From: Acorus gramineus
Lineage: Eukaryota; Streptophyta; Magnoliopsida; Acorales; Acoraceae
NCBI GenBank assembly: GCA_030737835.1
Contig: CM060857.1
Coordinates: 15,821,496-15,885,495 of the forward strand
Length of the DNA: 64,000 nt
Direction of reading: 5' to 3'
Shown here: piece after piece, positions 23,054 through 34,042 of the stretch
How the letters are laid out: the number at the start of each line of letters is the position of its first letter
Position numbering within the stretch: the first letter of the stretch is position 1
Made by a program: the position numbers and the translations under genes
The notes under the pieces: model-generated
What the model was told of the DNA's origin: nothing
What the model saw: the letters and a program-made list of their open reading frames with translations, nothing else
The model's database searches: none

Positions 23054-23823
23054 TGTTACAAATTAACGCAGTGAAAAAACTAAAATAAAGATCTAACAAG
23101 CGTTGAGATCGTTCAACAAACTACAATTCTCAAAGAGAATAATAAAACTCAGAAATATATTATCAAAAACTGCTAACCCTAAATTACAAATATCCCTTTT
23201 ATACTAAAAGTTACTAAAAATAGCAAAAACGAAAATTTGTTATAACTAACTCTAGAGGATCTTAGAAGATCTTCGGATTTGATTTCAGTCAAATCCGAAT
23301 TATTATGAAGGAGATATGCAGAATCTAAAATGTTACTAAAAATAGCAAAAAGGGCATTTTGAGGGCCGAAAAATGGGAAAAATGGAAAAATAAGCGCGTG
23401 TTGTGGCGTAGCGACAACTTTTGTAGATCTCCTCGATATCTACCTCCAGTAAAAATTTCAAGCGATTCCGAGTTCGGGGCGCCATATTTCTACTAGCCGG
23501 TTTTTCTGTAAATATTTGGAAATCTCAAATGGACCCTTTCGGGTTCATCGCTCTTGGAACGCGTCCGCCACCCGTTCTGCATCAGTCCCTTCCACTTCGA
23601 AAGAACTCGACCTCGAGTTAGGATCTGGATAGAGAGGTTCTTCCTCATAATACTCGTATAAATCTGCCACATTGAAAGTTCGAGAAATGCCCATGTTTGT
23701 TGGTAGTTCAATGACATATGCATTATCATTGATCTTCTTCAAAACCTTGTACGGGCCATATTTCTTGGGCTTCAGTTTGTTGTAGCTTCCCACTGGAAAC
23801 CTCTCCTTGCGCAAGAAAACCAT
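23054..23823 (-). mobile_element. Ty3/gypsy remnant: end of pol plus 3' LTR region
   Basis: On the minus strand, 23545-23823 encodes the tail of a gypsy polyprotein after the integrase core: [29 protein letters not shown] and [10 protein letters not shown]. After its stop comes an untranslated stretch and a probable LTR whose far end is TGTTACAAATTAACG at 23054 (TG on the plus strand, CA on the element strand). The 5' part of the element is absent. A 75 bp segment (23510-23584) recurs exactly at 23842-23916. Confidence 0.75.
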
Positions 23824-23841
23824 GACATAATCGCCTTCCTT

Positions 23842-23916
23842 AAATATTTGGAAATCTCAAATGGACCCTTTCGGGTTCATCGCTCTTGGAACGCGTCCGC
23901 CACCCGTTCTGCATCA
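23842..23916. repeat. 75 bp exact duplicate of 23510-23584
   Basis: The segment starting AAATATTTGGAAATCTCAAA and ending CGTTCTGCATCA appears identically 332 bp apart. The second copy interrupts the gypsy frame on its 5' side, so it marks a rearrangement break. Confidence 0.9.
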
Positions 23917-24165
23917 CAAATGCCGGGATAGAGCGACATAGTCCCAACATACAAAGACAAGTCTACTACTAGTACTGACTCACATGCCATAAACTTGTGG
24001 ATGCAAGCCCACGATAAACAAACCAGCCCACACTAGAGGGGTTTAAAACATTTTTTGGTTCTCCTTAACATCAACAAGGCTAAAACCCTGGCAATCCCCT
24101 TGAAAGGGGGTGTCACTCACCGAATGGCCAAAGCCATTGGGAACAAAAAGAACAGTTTTAATTAA

Positions 24166-24623
24166 GGGTAAAATGCATTTGGACCCTCTGAAGTTTTCTA
24201 AACCTGCAGAAACATCCCTTAAAGTTTAAAAACATGCAATTACACCCCCTGCAGTTAGATTTTACATTAAGATGGGATAAAAATATGATTTTACCCTTTT
24301 AATTAAATCTTTGTTGTGTTTTCACTTATTTTTTATGAGTTGATTTTACATTTAATTTATTGTTGTGTGGCTTAATTCTCACAAAAATGCATCCAAACAC
24401 ATTTGAAGAGTTAATTATTGTATAAGTTAATATTCATAAAACATATCCAGAATCAATTAATTGATTTTATTGTAGATATTTAGTGAGTTGAGGGTAAAAT
24501 AGTAAATTTAAATTATTCTTAACAACAAAATATAATAACAGGGGGTGTAAGTACATGTTTTAAACTTTAGGGAGTGTTTTTATAGGTTTCAAAAATTTAC
24601 AGGGGTCCAAATGCATTTTACCC
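24166..24623. mobile_element. Long-TIR MITE, Mutator-like, GGGTAAAATGCA ends
   Basis: Starts GGGTAAAATGCATTTGGACC and ends with its complement. TTTAATTAA is duplicated perfectly on each side (24157-24165, 24624-24632), a 9 bp target duplication as made by Mutator-like transposases. AT-rich interior, no frame. Confidence 0.85.
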
Positions 24624-25009
24624 TTTAATTAACTACCATTCCAAAGAGTAATCACCGAGGGCTATAATAACTAATGAAAACATCACTTTGATAAAACTTA
24701 ATATATTTGAAAACTTGAACAGCTAATAATAATAATAATAATAATAGAAATAATGTCAACAACATAGTTTAATTTAAAGCTTCACAAATTAAAATAAAAT
24801 AAAATAAATTCCTAACACATGCACACTCCAAAAACACAATCACATGCATGAATGCATTATATATATATGGATGAAATGATTGAAATATATATACACACGT
24901 ACCAGAGTGGAAAAAGAGAACTAGAAACATCACCAGCACTCCCATGAATCCTAGTTTGTGATAAGCCATTTTTTGAGTAGGTGTTGGAGGTGACTGTGAT
25001 GATTCTGGT

Positions 25010-25490
25010 TACAAATTCACCCCCTCTGTTAAAAATCATTGATAAGTATTTCGACTACTACATATAATTATACAATAAAAAAAAAAAATAGTTGAATTGA
25101 AATAAAAATGGATCTAGAAATGCTGTAAAACCAAATCACAGAAATCCCAAGTAAAAAAAAAATTCTTTTCACCTAAAATACAAAACCCTCTTACAAATTT
25201 AACTCCAAAGATAATTTTCTCTTTCTTAAACACCCAAAAAAACGTACACAGAGTCACAAACACAAAATAAACAAATCAAACTAGAAGAACATTAAAAAAA
25301 AAAACGATCAAAGTGACTCATAGAAGAAGCGAAAACAGAGATCCCAAAGAAAAAAAAACCTGGTAAGAGTAAAGAGAGAATCAAGTGACTCACTTTATAA
25401 CATTGGATGTGAGAGTTTACATATAGGTGGCCTCCCTTAATTTTATAGGACTTCGGCTAGTGTGGTGTATTGTGTTTACTACAATATTAA
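25010..25490 (-). promoter_or_regulatory. Promoter-like block upstream of DEFL exon 1, copy 2 of 3
   Basis: The block is closely matched by 40290-40985 (apart from a MITE there) and, more weakly, around 14.5-14.7 kb. On the minus strand a TATA-like CCTATAAAATTAAGG lies at 25437-25449. It ends 40 bp before the DEFL ATG at 24969 in transcription order, though the TATA box is about 470 bp from the ATG, so an untranslated exon or intron would be needed. Confidence 0.5.
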
Positions 25491-25757
25491 AATTATTATC
25501 TTTTGATAGTAATGGTGATAATAGGACGACTCCAGTCCTCCGCTGTAAATCTTTTTTAGATTTTTTGTATACCTTTTGATAGTAATGGAGATAGTTTATT
25601 TAATTTATAATTTTTTTATAAAATTACAATTGTGCTAGCCAGCTAGCATCCATGATAATTTATTTAATTTATAAATTCTTATATTATTTAATTTGATGTA
25701 AGGAATTTAAAATTATTCATAACTTTTTAAAAATATTTTTTACTAAAGGGATTTGTC

Positions 25758-26276
25758 TAAGTTTGTCAATTATCCGAAAAAATATCTGTATCTGATCCGA
25801 ATTCGTATCTGAAAATGCAGAAAATATCTGATATCCGAAAATCCGTATCCGTATCCGAATCAAATTATCTGTATCCGAAAATTTTCGGATCGGATATAGT
25901 CTATATCCAATCCGAACAATATCTGTATCCGAACTGTTATTTTATTTATATATGTTAGAATTAGTTTCAACTCTTATATGAAAATCCAATGGCTCATGAT
26001 CTAGGGCAAAACACAAATCTATTTAACCATGTTGGATACTTGTTTAACTATATTAAGATTTGTGTTTTTATGTCTTTGGTGGATACCTATTTAAACATGT
26101 TAGGACTTAAGATTTTTTACATTCTTTATATTTTAATCTGGTTCGGATATTTTAGATATTAGTCGAATCTGTATCTGGATTTTCTGATCGGATACGGATA
26201 TGTTTTGGAATATCCATCGGATATCAGATACGGATATGGGCTTATCCGATCCATATCCGTCCGATTGACAGACCTA
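25758..26276. mobile_element. hAT-type element with CCGTATCCGA units, full copy
   Basis: Left end TAAGTTTGTCAATTATCCG, right end CCGATTGACAGACCTA. Flanks GATTTGTC (25750-25757) and AATTTGCC (26277-26284) agree in 6 of 8 bases. Both subterminal regions are packed with degenerate ATATCCGTATCCGA units. The middle 180 bp is unique and shared with the copy at 52671-53034. Non-autonomous. Confidence 0.7.
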
Positions 26277-26544
26277 AATTTGCCTGAGTTTTTAAATGCT
26301 GCTTCAATAGTTTTTTTTATTTATTTATAATTTATAATTTTTTTTAGAAAATTAATTTTAGGTCCTCCATGGAATATTAAATTATGTTTGAGTCCCTAAA
26401 ACATGTAGATTTATTTTATATTCCTGAACCCCCATTTTCTATTATTTTTAAGTTCTTTTACGTAACAATGGTTTAGTCTGTCATCAACATTTTCACTTTT
26501 ACTTGAAAAGAGAACATCTTTCTTTCGTGACTGTGAGTGACTCA

Positions 26545-26662
26545 CAAGGGTTCGAAGCTATCAATTGCATGTCTTGACTGTGACAAGGCTTGTCTCATTC
26601 TCCTTGTTGTGATTTCTCTCTTATTTGATGCAATTGTTTTGTACAATTTATTTATGCATTGA
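26545..26662. repeat. Left flank of LINE target, paralog of 20029-20150
   Basis: About 120 bp matching 20029-20136 (GGGTTCGAAGCTAT, AATTGCATG, GCAATTGTT, TATGCATTGAT). It is cut by the LINE poly-A end at 26663. Confidence 0.65.
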
Positions 26663-29327
26663 TTTTTTTTTTTTTGCCCTAATAGGCTCATATGTTACTA
26701 ACTGTCACCATCAATTTACATCAGTTACAACATCAAAGGTAACAAAAACAGAGGCTTGGTTTACCTCATGTATACATTGATGTATAGAACATATATATGG
26801 GTTTATCCATGTATATAATCTATTTTCTATCATACCATCAGAAGTTATCTCCACCTGATGCCATGCAGCCTGTCGAGCGATTTGTTCTGGTGCTTGAACA
26901 GCCTCACGACTAACGTTGTGGAAGAAGAAAAAGTCCATCTCAGCGAGGACAACTCTAATTTGAAATAAACAATTCTAGAGTTGTAGAGGCCCTGCATTCT
27001 CCTCTTGTAAAGCCTTCAAAATTGACTGTGCGTCACTGCATATATGAATTTTTGATATGCCCAAACTCCTAGCATGAGTAACGCCCAGGCGAACACCTTC
27101 CGCCTCCATTCGGATCGGAGTAGACCATGCTCTACTTGTACAACCAGCTCCTAATATCTGCAAGGGAGCCTCTCTAACTATCACATAAGCAGCCCCCGCC
27201 ACACGAGAGGTTGCGTAAACACTTCCATCAGATATAACAAAAAAATTATCTTCAATTGTGCACTCCAATCTTCTGTGAACCTGAAACATCTTTGCTAAAG
27301 GTGGATGTTTCCATAGATGTTGTAAACTGTCCACTCCACTTGTTGCGAAATATTGGACGCACTCTTGTGCAACAGCTATAGCTCTGTGAACAGTTATCTG
27401 AGGAGGAACTAGAGTTCCTTTGAATGCCTTCAAATTCCTAGCCTTCCATATCTGCTAGCATACACATGAAAATACAACCACTCTTGGTATACCATGCTGC
27501 TTCCTCATCCATATCTCCTTATTAAATATCTTTATCCATAGTTGTGGCCTCCAAATTTCTATAGGTGGGTGCAGTTGAGTAGATATTTGTCGCCAGACAT
27601 CTTCTATGTATGAGCATTCTTTAAACAAATGCTCAGTTGTCTCAGTTTTGTCTCGACATAAAGGGCATAAAAGTTCAACATGGATGCCATGGGAATCTAA
27701 GAATGTTTTTGTGTGCAAAGCATTCCAAAGAAGACGCCACAAAAACATTTTGATTTTGGGGATTAAAGGAAGAGACCAAGACCATACCCATTTCCATGTT
27801 TTGCAGTCCTGAGACCGACTAGCAGGCAGCAACATATTATATACATCAGCTGCTCTTGGGTGTGTTGACACGGATCCTTCCCAACACCATTTTGACACTC
27901 CATCATTTGTGCATGTTGGGGGAGAGCTATGAATAATTTTGTTTGCCCAAAAACTGGGGAATAGATTATGGATCACTTCATTCTTCCACTGTCCCTCCTC
28001 CACAATGTCTGAAAGTTTATCATCCAGCATTGCCAAGTCCATATTTATGTATGTAGGTATACGTGAAAAGGGCACCGAGCAAAACCATGGGTCCCTTATA
28101 ACATCAATATCACAATAAGAGCTTGGGCGCTTAAGAATATACATGCGAATAATCGTGAGCTCTTCACACAAAGATTTCCAAACTTTTGGATGCTTTAAGT
28201 GAAGTTTCCAGCTCCCATGGATTTCTTCTCCAATGATTCTTAATAGATAGCATCCAACTGAGCATTGATGGATTAAGAAGGAATTTGAAAGCCAACACTC
28301 CAAGGATTGCCTTCCGCATCATTTCTGCTCTGCGTATACTAAGTCCTCCTTCGTTCTTAGGACAAGTCACTATATCCCAGCATACAGAGTGCAACTTTCT
28401 ACTAGAATTACTACCCTTCCATAGGAAAGAACGGACTTGTTTGTCTACCAATTGGGCCGCCCCAGTAGACAAGGCTGCTGCATACATTAAATAGACTGGC
28501 ATTGCTGCCAAAACTGACTTTATCAGTACAATCCGACCTGCTAATTAAAGTTAACAATGAGGCCTTCCACTGTTGGAGCCTAGTTGACAATTTCTGTTCC
28601 AACTCCTTGTGGGTTGCCTTATTCATGTTTTTCCCAAATACTTGAGCACCCAGGTATTTACAATTTCCTTGCGCTGCTTGTATCTGCAGTGCTCTACACA
28701 TCCACCTTTGAAATCGTTGAGGTATAGATGGAGAGAAACGCACTGAACTCTTGGACCAGTTCACCGTCAGCCCGGTTAGCTTACTAATAACCTTGTGGAG
28801 AGTAACTCTAATTGTATAGCACTGTGCCGGTGTAGCGGAAGTGACTATTAACAAATCATCTGCATATAAAATATGAGTTAAGGCTGGCGAATGAGTTTGT
28901 CCATTTAAACAAGTAAGCGGCTGATATCCAATTAGCCTCCCCTGTATGTGTTGCTGCCTCAGCATAGACGAAAGCACCTCCATTACCAACACAAATAAAT
29001 ATGGTGATAGTGGATCTCCTTGCTCTAGGCCTTGTTGTGGAGTGATCCATGTGGTGGGAGTGCCATTTACAAGGACTGCCATCCTGGACTTGGTGACACA
29101 TTGCATTATCCAACGGTTCCAAATATTGGGAAAACCAAAACCTTCCAGAACTTGAAGTAAACTTGACCATTCAATCGAGTCATAAGCACTAGCCAAATCT
29201 AATTTGGCAGCTAAAAATGCATGTCTACCTTTCCATACCCGTACCGAATGCATTATATCCCGGACTATCAATAATTGGGCATGGATGGACCGGTTAGCCA
29301 CTAAGGCTCCTTGCACTTGGCCAATTA
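26663..29327 (-). mobile_element. 5'-truncated, inactivated LINE with RNase H domain
   Basis: Minus strand. 28411-29327 encodes most of a reverse transcriptase: LDLASAYDSIEW, the GLEQGDPLSPYLFVL motif and the active-site YADDLLI. After a frameshift near 28.5 kb the frame continues in 28164-28511 and, after another near 28.3 kb, in 27455-28303, with the zf-RVT zinc-binding segment (CPLCRDKTETTEHLFKEC). A TAG at 27455 interrupts it, then 26975-27433 encodes an RNase H domain with SDGSV, AEGVRLG and SDAQS carrying the acidic residues. The end, with FFHNVSREA at about 26.9 kb, is again shifted. A T run at 26663-26675 is the poly-A tail. The endonuclease and ORF1 are missing. Confidence 0.9.
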
Positions 29328-29440
29328 GCTATTTACTATTTAAACATTGACAATGTTATTCATCATTTAAAAAATAAGCCGATGCATGCATAGGAGGGTG
29401 AGTGTACTCCAACAGACCATTATCAGATGATGATCTCAAT
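29328..29440. repeat. Right flank of LINE target
   Basis: TTTACTATTTAAA, GGTGAGTGTACTCCAA and AGATGATGATCT resemble 20138-20330, completing the locus split by the LINE. Confidence 0.55.
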
Positions 29441-29543
29441 AAAAAGAAAATAATATACTTGACCTAAACTTTAGTCACGTGAAAGTGCTCTGATGTCTCT
29501 ATCCACACAACATGGTATCAAGGTCCTCAATCAATTTATATAA

Positions 29544-30135
29544 GGGAAAAATCCATGTAACCCCATGTAATCTTCTGGATATTCATATAACCCACTGTAA
29601 TATTAATATATTCATATACCATGTAAACACATCATCAATGTAAATAACCCCATACGGTTAAAAATTCTTTAACATAATTGAAATATTCTAGACATATTCA
29701 ATTATATAAACAAAGGTTAACAATTATGTATTCTTTTAACTCTTGAAAAAATAACTGATACTTCAAAAAAAAAATTCAATTTTATCCACCTTTAGGTTTT
29801 TTTTTTTTTTGTTTTTTTTTGAAATATTGACTATTTTTAGCGGGTTAAAACAATACATATTTGTTAACCATGTCTTAGATAACAAAATATGCTCAGAATA
29901 TTCTAAATTTGTTAAAGAAATTTTAACCGCGGGAGTTATTTGCATTTATGATGTGTTTATAGGGGATTATATGAATATATTGATATTACAGGGGGTTATA
30001 TGGATATCTGGATGATTACAGGTAAATGACAAAATCTCATAAAACTTTATTTTGATGACAGATTTGAAATCAAATATTCTGCAATGATTTCTTTCCAAAT
30101 CTGCCCTACATCAGGGAGTTATATGGATTTTTCCC
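29544..30135. mobile_element. Long-TIR MITE, Mutator-like, GGGAAAAATCCA ends
   Basis: Starts GGGAAAAATCCATGTAACCC and ends GTTATATGGATTTTTCCC. TTTATATAA is duplicated perfectly on both sides (29535-29543, 30136-30144). The arms carry repeated TATAACCC-like units. No frame. A relative is at 42502-43049. Confidence 0.85.
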
Positions 30136-30590
30136 TTTATATAAACTAAACATAGTATATTAGGGTTCACCAAGATCCCAACAAAAAACCTAAATATGAA
30201 ACCCTGATTTAAATCTTATTTAAATTTAATATATAATTAGGAATCAGTTTGTTTAAGCCTGCAGGTTCATTATCTTCTTTGTGAGGGTTCATAGTGTGTT
30301 TATAGAATTATAGGCAGATGTAGAGGATTTTTTTTAATTTTTTGCTACTTAATGTAGAGAAATCTTGCTCACGTGATTTTTTTAAAATTTAAATCATATA
30401 GTTTCCTTTTCATAAAGACATTATGGGGTCTAAGTGATCCTATACTGATTAATCCAATTTGTTCACAGCATTACATATTAGATAGCATTGATTTCGAATT
30501 TTTTATATTAAAACCAATGCAGTAGGAATTGTAAGGCAACATTAAATTAGAACTCAACAGTACAGATACAAAAGACACTTTTGTATTTAC

Positions 30591-32534
30591 CTTGCGGGAG
30601 CACGCAAAATAAGATAGACAAACCTTCGTCTTCATAAAATTTTATCCTGCGTCCTTATTAGAGACCTGCAAGAAAAACTAGCTTGTTAGTGAAAACAAAC
30701 AGTTATGATGCATATATATAGATCTTTTCTTTATGCGTTTTTCTTTAAAAAAACTCGATTGGTAATGGTCAATGTTAGATTACAGGAAAATAAATTTGAA
30801 TAATCAAGGTTTTTTTGAAAAACCTTTCTTTTAAGCTAATGTCTGCATTGGCTGAAAAACAAAATATATATAAAAAAAAAGGTATAGAAATAGGATGTTT
30901 TCCCATGAGTGACAAAAACATCTCTTTTTAATCATGCAAAGATGGCTTCATTCTTTCCATTTTTTCTTGTCGCATTCATTCTTTAATGTTCTTGTACTAT
31001 TTTATTTCATTTTCTATATGTTGTTCTTCTTCTATTTCTTTTCATCACCATTGGGATCTGATTTATTTTATATGAATGTATATGTCCACATTTTCATTAA
31101 AAAAGAAAAATCATTTTTAATGATAACATGGCATATATATATATATATTTTTGTCTTTCTAAAATTTGGTGCCCCTTAAATTTGATCCCTAACCTCTTTT
31201 TTTAAGATAATGCTAACTGACTAACCAAATTTTGATTTGCTAATTTCTAGACGAGTTGGGAAAAAAATATGGAAAATGATGTTTCTTTTTTTTTTAATGA
31301 AAATATTTAACGAGGGTTGAAAAAGAAAGAAACAAAAAAATAACGAGGAAGAGGATCATGAGATTTGATTGAAAATTGTTAATTAAGTTTTCCATAATGA
31401 AAACATCTCTTTCAAGCTCATACCTGTATGGTTCAAATAAATAACATATCAAAAATTTGCATGGGCTGAAAAAGCAATAAATAAAAAACATATTAAAAGA
31501 GGAAGAGGAGGCCAGAGGGGATCGAAAAGATGAAGTGTGGAGGGGAGATATAGCGTGCATCGTTGACAATCAATAAAATACTGAAGACAACATATCAAAA
31601 GTTTACATATAATATATAGTTGCCCTCATTTCATGCCTCACATATGAATACTGAACACTTCTCAACCATTTTTACCCCTTAAGTCAGTTACATTAATAAT
31701 TACTGATATTACTTAATTAAAAACTTTAAGATAGGCTATAGCGCGAACTACAAGATGACAAACCTCGTCAAACTTCTCTGTTATCTCCATGAAAGCCTCC
31801 ATATTCTGGCGTCTGTACAAAGAATAACATAGTAAACAATTAGTTCAATTAAATATGTACAAAGGACAGAATTATAATTAAATATCTATTTGCATGGAGA
31901 AAATATAATCTGTGTAAAAATGAGCTAGTCAAATTGAGATATTGATTTTGAAACCCAGTCAAACAGCACTTCGGATGTGATCCTTTGTGGATTGGGAGGA
32001 GGCCACGTTGTAGTAATTTATCAAAAACACAGTCCAATCTATCAAATCCCCCTCTTTAGTCTTGTAGAACCTGTTCACCTTGTACAGCTCCCTATCGAGT
32101 TCAATTCCTTGAAAAAATCCCTGATTGCCTTAGTTTTTTTTTTTAAAAAAAAAAAAAATTAGGTTAATTTAATAAGATTGTATATGACTTGTAAAATTAA
32201 TTAAGCACACTAAAGTGTAATTCAATAAACCTTTTCTTCTTCGGCATCCTTTTCCACATCCTACAGAAACAGAAAGAAAAGTTATGTGTTGTAGAAAGAC
32301 TTTACAAGTGTTTCAAGGAGTGTTTCAAGAAATTATTTTTTGGGCCTAAGGACATGCAAAAATACGAACCTGAATCTTGTTTTGCTCGTTGATCAGAGAG
32401 GAGATGATTCCAAAGAAGCTAGTCTTTTGGAACTCTTTGATCTTCCTTATTATTTTGTTCAACTCTCTGTAGTCGACATAAAAATTCTTACACATTTAGA
32501 TCATCTCTGCCTCCAGCTTCTTTGCAAATTTCAT
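30591..32534 (-). pseudogene. PHO1-like pseudogene, SPX domain part
   Basis: Minus-strand exons: 32370-32534 (MKFAKKLEAEMI, then NFYVDYRELNKIIRKIKEF), 32231-32260 (DVEKDAEEEK), about 31960-32128 (FFKELNS and LYKVNRFYKTKEGDL), 31764-31812 (RQNMEAFMEITEKFDE) and 30591-30665 (VSNKDAG...). These follow the N-terminal SPX domain of PHO1 proteins, which senses inositol pyrophosphates, including the conserved start motif KF..(Q/E)(L/M) and the LxKVNxFYKxKE helix. Splice sites are retained. It is dead: TAA at codon 13, a stop inside the last listed exon, and a TGA after DHIRSAV. The following PHO1 exons are not here; the EXS exons lie 17 kb further along the same strand. Confidence 0.8.
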
Positions 32535-32697
32535 TTTCGAGGTGGATGAGGAGGAGGAGAAAGAAGAGATGGAGGTGGAGCAAAGGCGGATACTTTGTTG
32601 GTGAGTAATGGGAATGGTGGTGGACGGGGAGGGGGGTTGGGGTCTCGGAAGGCGAGGGAGTGGTGGTGGACGACTTTTTTTTTGTGGGAGGATTGGA

Positions 32698-33330
32698 TAA
32701 GAGCATTTCCAATTCTATATCCAAATCATTTAATTTTGAATAAAATTCATCCAAAACCAATTTTAAATAAGAATTATTCAAAATCTTTTCCAACCATTTA
32801 CTCATACCCATACCAAATCAAGTTTTTACTCAAATTTTTATTAAAATCAAATGAGATTTAAATCTTTACCTAAATTTTTAATATCTTTTTTTTTTCTTCT
32901 ACATTTTCTTACAATGTTTCATTTTTTTTCATTCAATTCCACATTTAGTTGAATTGTATTAGATGTCTTTCTCACCCCCAAAATTTTCACAAACCCAAAA
33001 TAAAAAGTAGTATTCTTTCTTAAGTTTTCATCTTTGTTTTTTAACTTCTTATTTTTACTTTAATAAAAAAAGATTATTTTTACTTTTTTTTTAAAATTGA
33101 ATGATTCTAAGTTTTAAATTTAAATATCTTAAAGAAAAAAAAAATTGAGTATAAAACATATTTGAAAAAAGGTTTTGAAAATGTTTATAGAAAATAATAA
33201 GAAGAATAATGAATTTTTTAAAAGATTTGAATAAAATATAAAATAATGGTGGAAGACAAATCATATCAAATTAAATTTTTATTTAAATTTTTACTTAAAA
33301 TTTAAATATAAATCTAAATAAGTGATTGCA
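32698..33330. repeat. AT-rich repeat starting GAGCATTTCCAA
   Basis: Begins TAAGAGCATTTCCAATTC, similar to the GAGCATCTCCAA ends of plant Tourist-type elements, followed by 600 bp of T/A-rich DNA with AAATTTTTA units. I could not find the matching right end, so it stays a possible element. Confidence 0.35.
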
Positions 33331-33502
33331 CAGTGGGTCTGTTGTAAGGAGGGGCGGCCCGAATGCCTTAAAAATCCTTATCAAACAAACTTGAAGACCA
33401 TTTTCGTCTTTCCGACAGTTCAGCTTCCCCCTCCGTACATAAACAAAGCCATTCATTCCAACTTGATCCCTCTTCTCGAATTTTTATTTAAAAAAAAAAA
33501 AA

Positions 33503-34042
33503 ATGCGAAACACAGCGAGATTCATAGACTTCTTCCACCCTCCGCCGCATCCGATAGAGGCTCCACCTCCGGACACGGGGGAGAATTACCCGGATTTTTC
33601 GCGCTCAGAACTGATTACGACCTACACACTAGGAATCGTCGCCACTTTGGGAGTTTTCTTCTGCTTCATCTACTCAGTCCTCCAACATTTCTGTCTCCAC
33701 TCCTCCTCCTCCTCCGACCTCTCTACTGTTCCTCCTTCTCCTCCTCCGCCGCCTGCAGAGCCCCTGACATCCCTGCCAAAGGAGACGTTCATTGTCGGGA
33801 CGGGATCGGAAGGGGAAGGAGGGATCGGCGCAGGCACAGAGTGCCCGATCTGCCTCGGCGAGTTCGAAGAGGGGGAGGAGGTCCGGGTGCTACCCGTGTG
33901 CGAGCACGCTTTCCACGTGTATTGCGTTGACAGGTGGCTCCAGTCCCACTCGTCCTGCCCCTGCTGCCGTCGGGTCTGTGTGGTTCCCCACGTGTTTTGC
34001 ATTGAAAGGTGGCTCCATTCCCACAGGTTCTTTCCTTCATGA
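33503..34042 (+). CDS. ATL-type RING-H2 E3 ubiquitin ligase with duplicated tail
   Basis: The 179-residue frame has no intron, as usual in ATL genes. Residues about 38-62 form one membrane helix ([19 protein letters not shown]). A Ser/Pro-rich linker follows. The RING-H2 domain runs from C114 to C155: CPIC, then C-x-H-x2-H-x2-C (CEHAFHVYC), the conserved DRWL, and C-P-C-C, fitting C-x2-C-x14-C-x1-H-x2-H-x2-C-x10-C-x2-C. Such proteins pass ubiquitin from an E2 to membrane-near targets. The GLD-like motif region before the RING is weak. After the last Cys, the protein ends in [17 protein letters not shown], an imperfect copy of [16 protein letters not shown] made by a 75 bp in-frame tandem duplication, then TGA. 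The normal longer tail is absent. I chose the first ATG after an A-rich run at 33490. Confidence 0.8.
   Translation: MRNTARFIDFFHPPPHPIEAPPPDTGENYPDFSRSELITTYTLGIVATLGVFFCFIYSVLQHFCLHSSSSSDLSTVPPSPPPPPAEPLTSLPKETFIVGTGSEGEGGIGAGTECPICLGEFEEGEEVRVLPVCEHAFHVYCVDRWLQSHSSCPCCRRVCVVPHVFCIERWLHSHRFFPS

Larger units (their letters stand above)
21948..24969 (-). pseudogene. DEFL (defensin-like) gene, frameshifted, with TE-filled intron
   Basis: Exon 1 (24903-24969) encodes a signal peptide, MAYHKLGFMGVLVMFLVLFF, nearly that of the gene at 51.6 kb, and ends at a GT donor after codon position 1. A matching exon 2 with AG acceptor starts at 22120 in the compatible phase and encodes VEKVEGSDVCLGPC, FCNLSC and GGQC. 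The two would join in frame. One extra G after the GAGCGTAGC codons shifts the frame, so the C-terminal Cys triplet seen in relatives is lost and translation runs on to TAA at 21948. The 2.8 kb gap contains a Ty3/gypsy remnant and a MITE. DEFL proteins are secreted Cys-rich peptides in defence or cell signalling. Whether exon 1 and 2 are really one gene is inferred. Confidence 0.65.

Noticed and set aside
25770..26270. CCGTATCCGA-rich DNA considered as a satellite
   Set aside because: Ends and 8 bp flanks at this and two other places show a dispersed hAT-type element instead of a tandem satellite.
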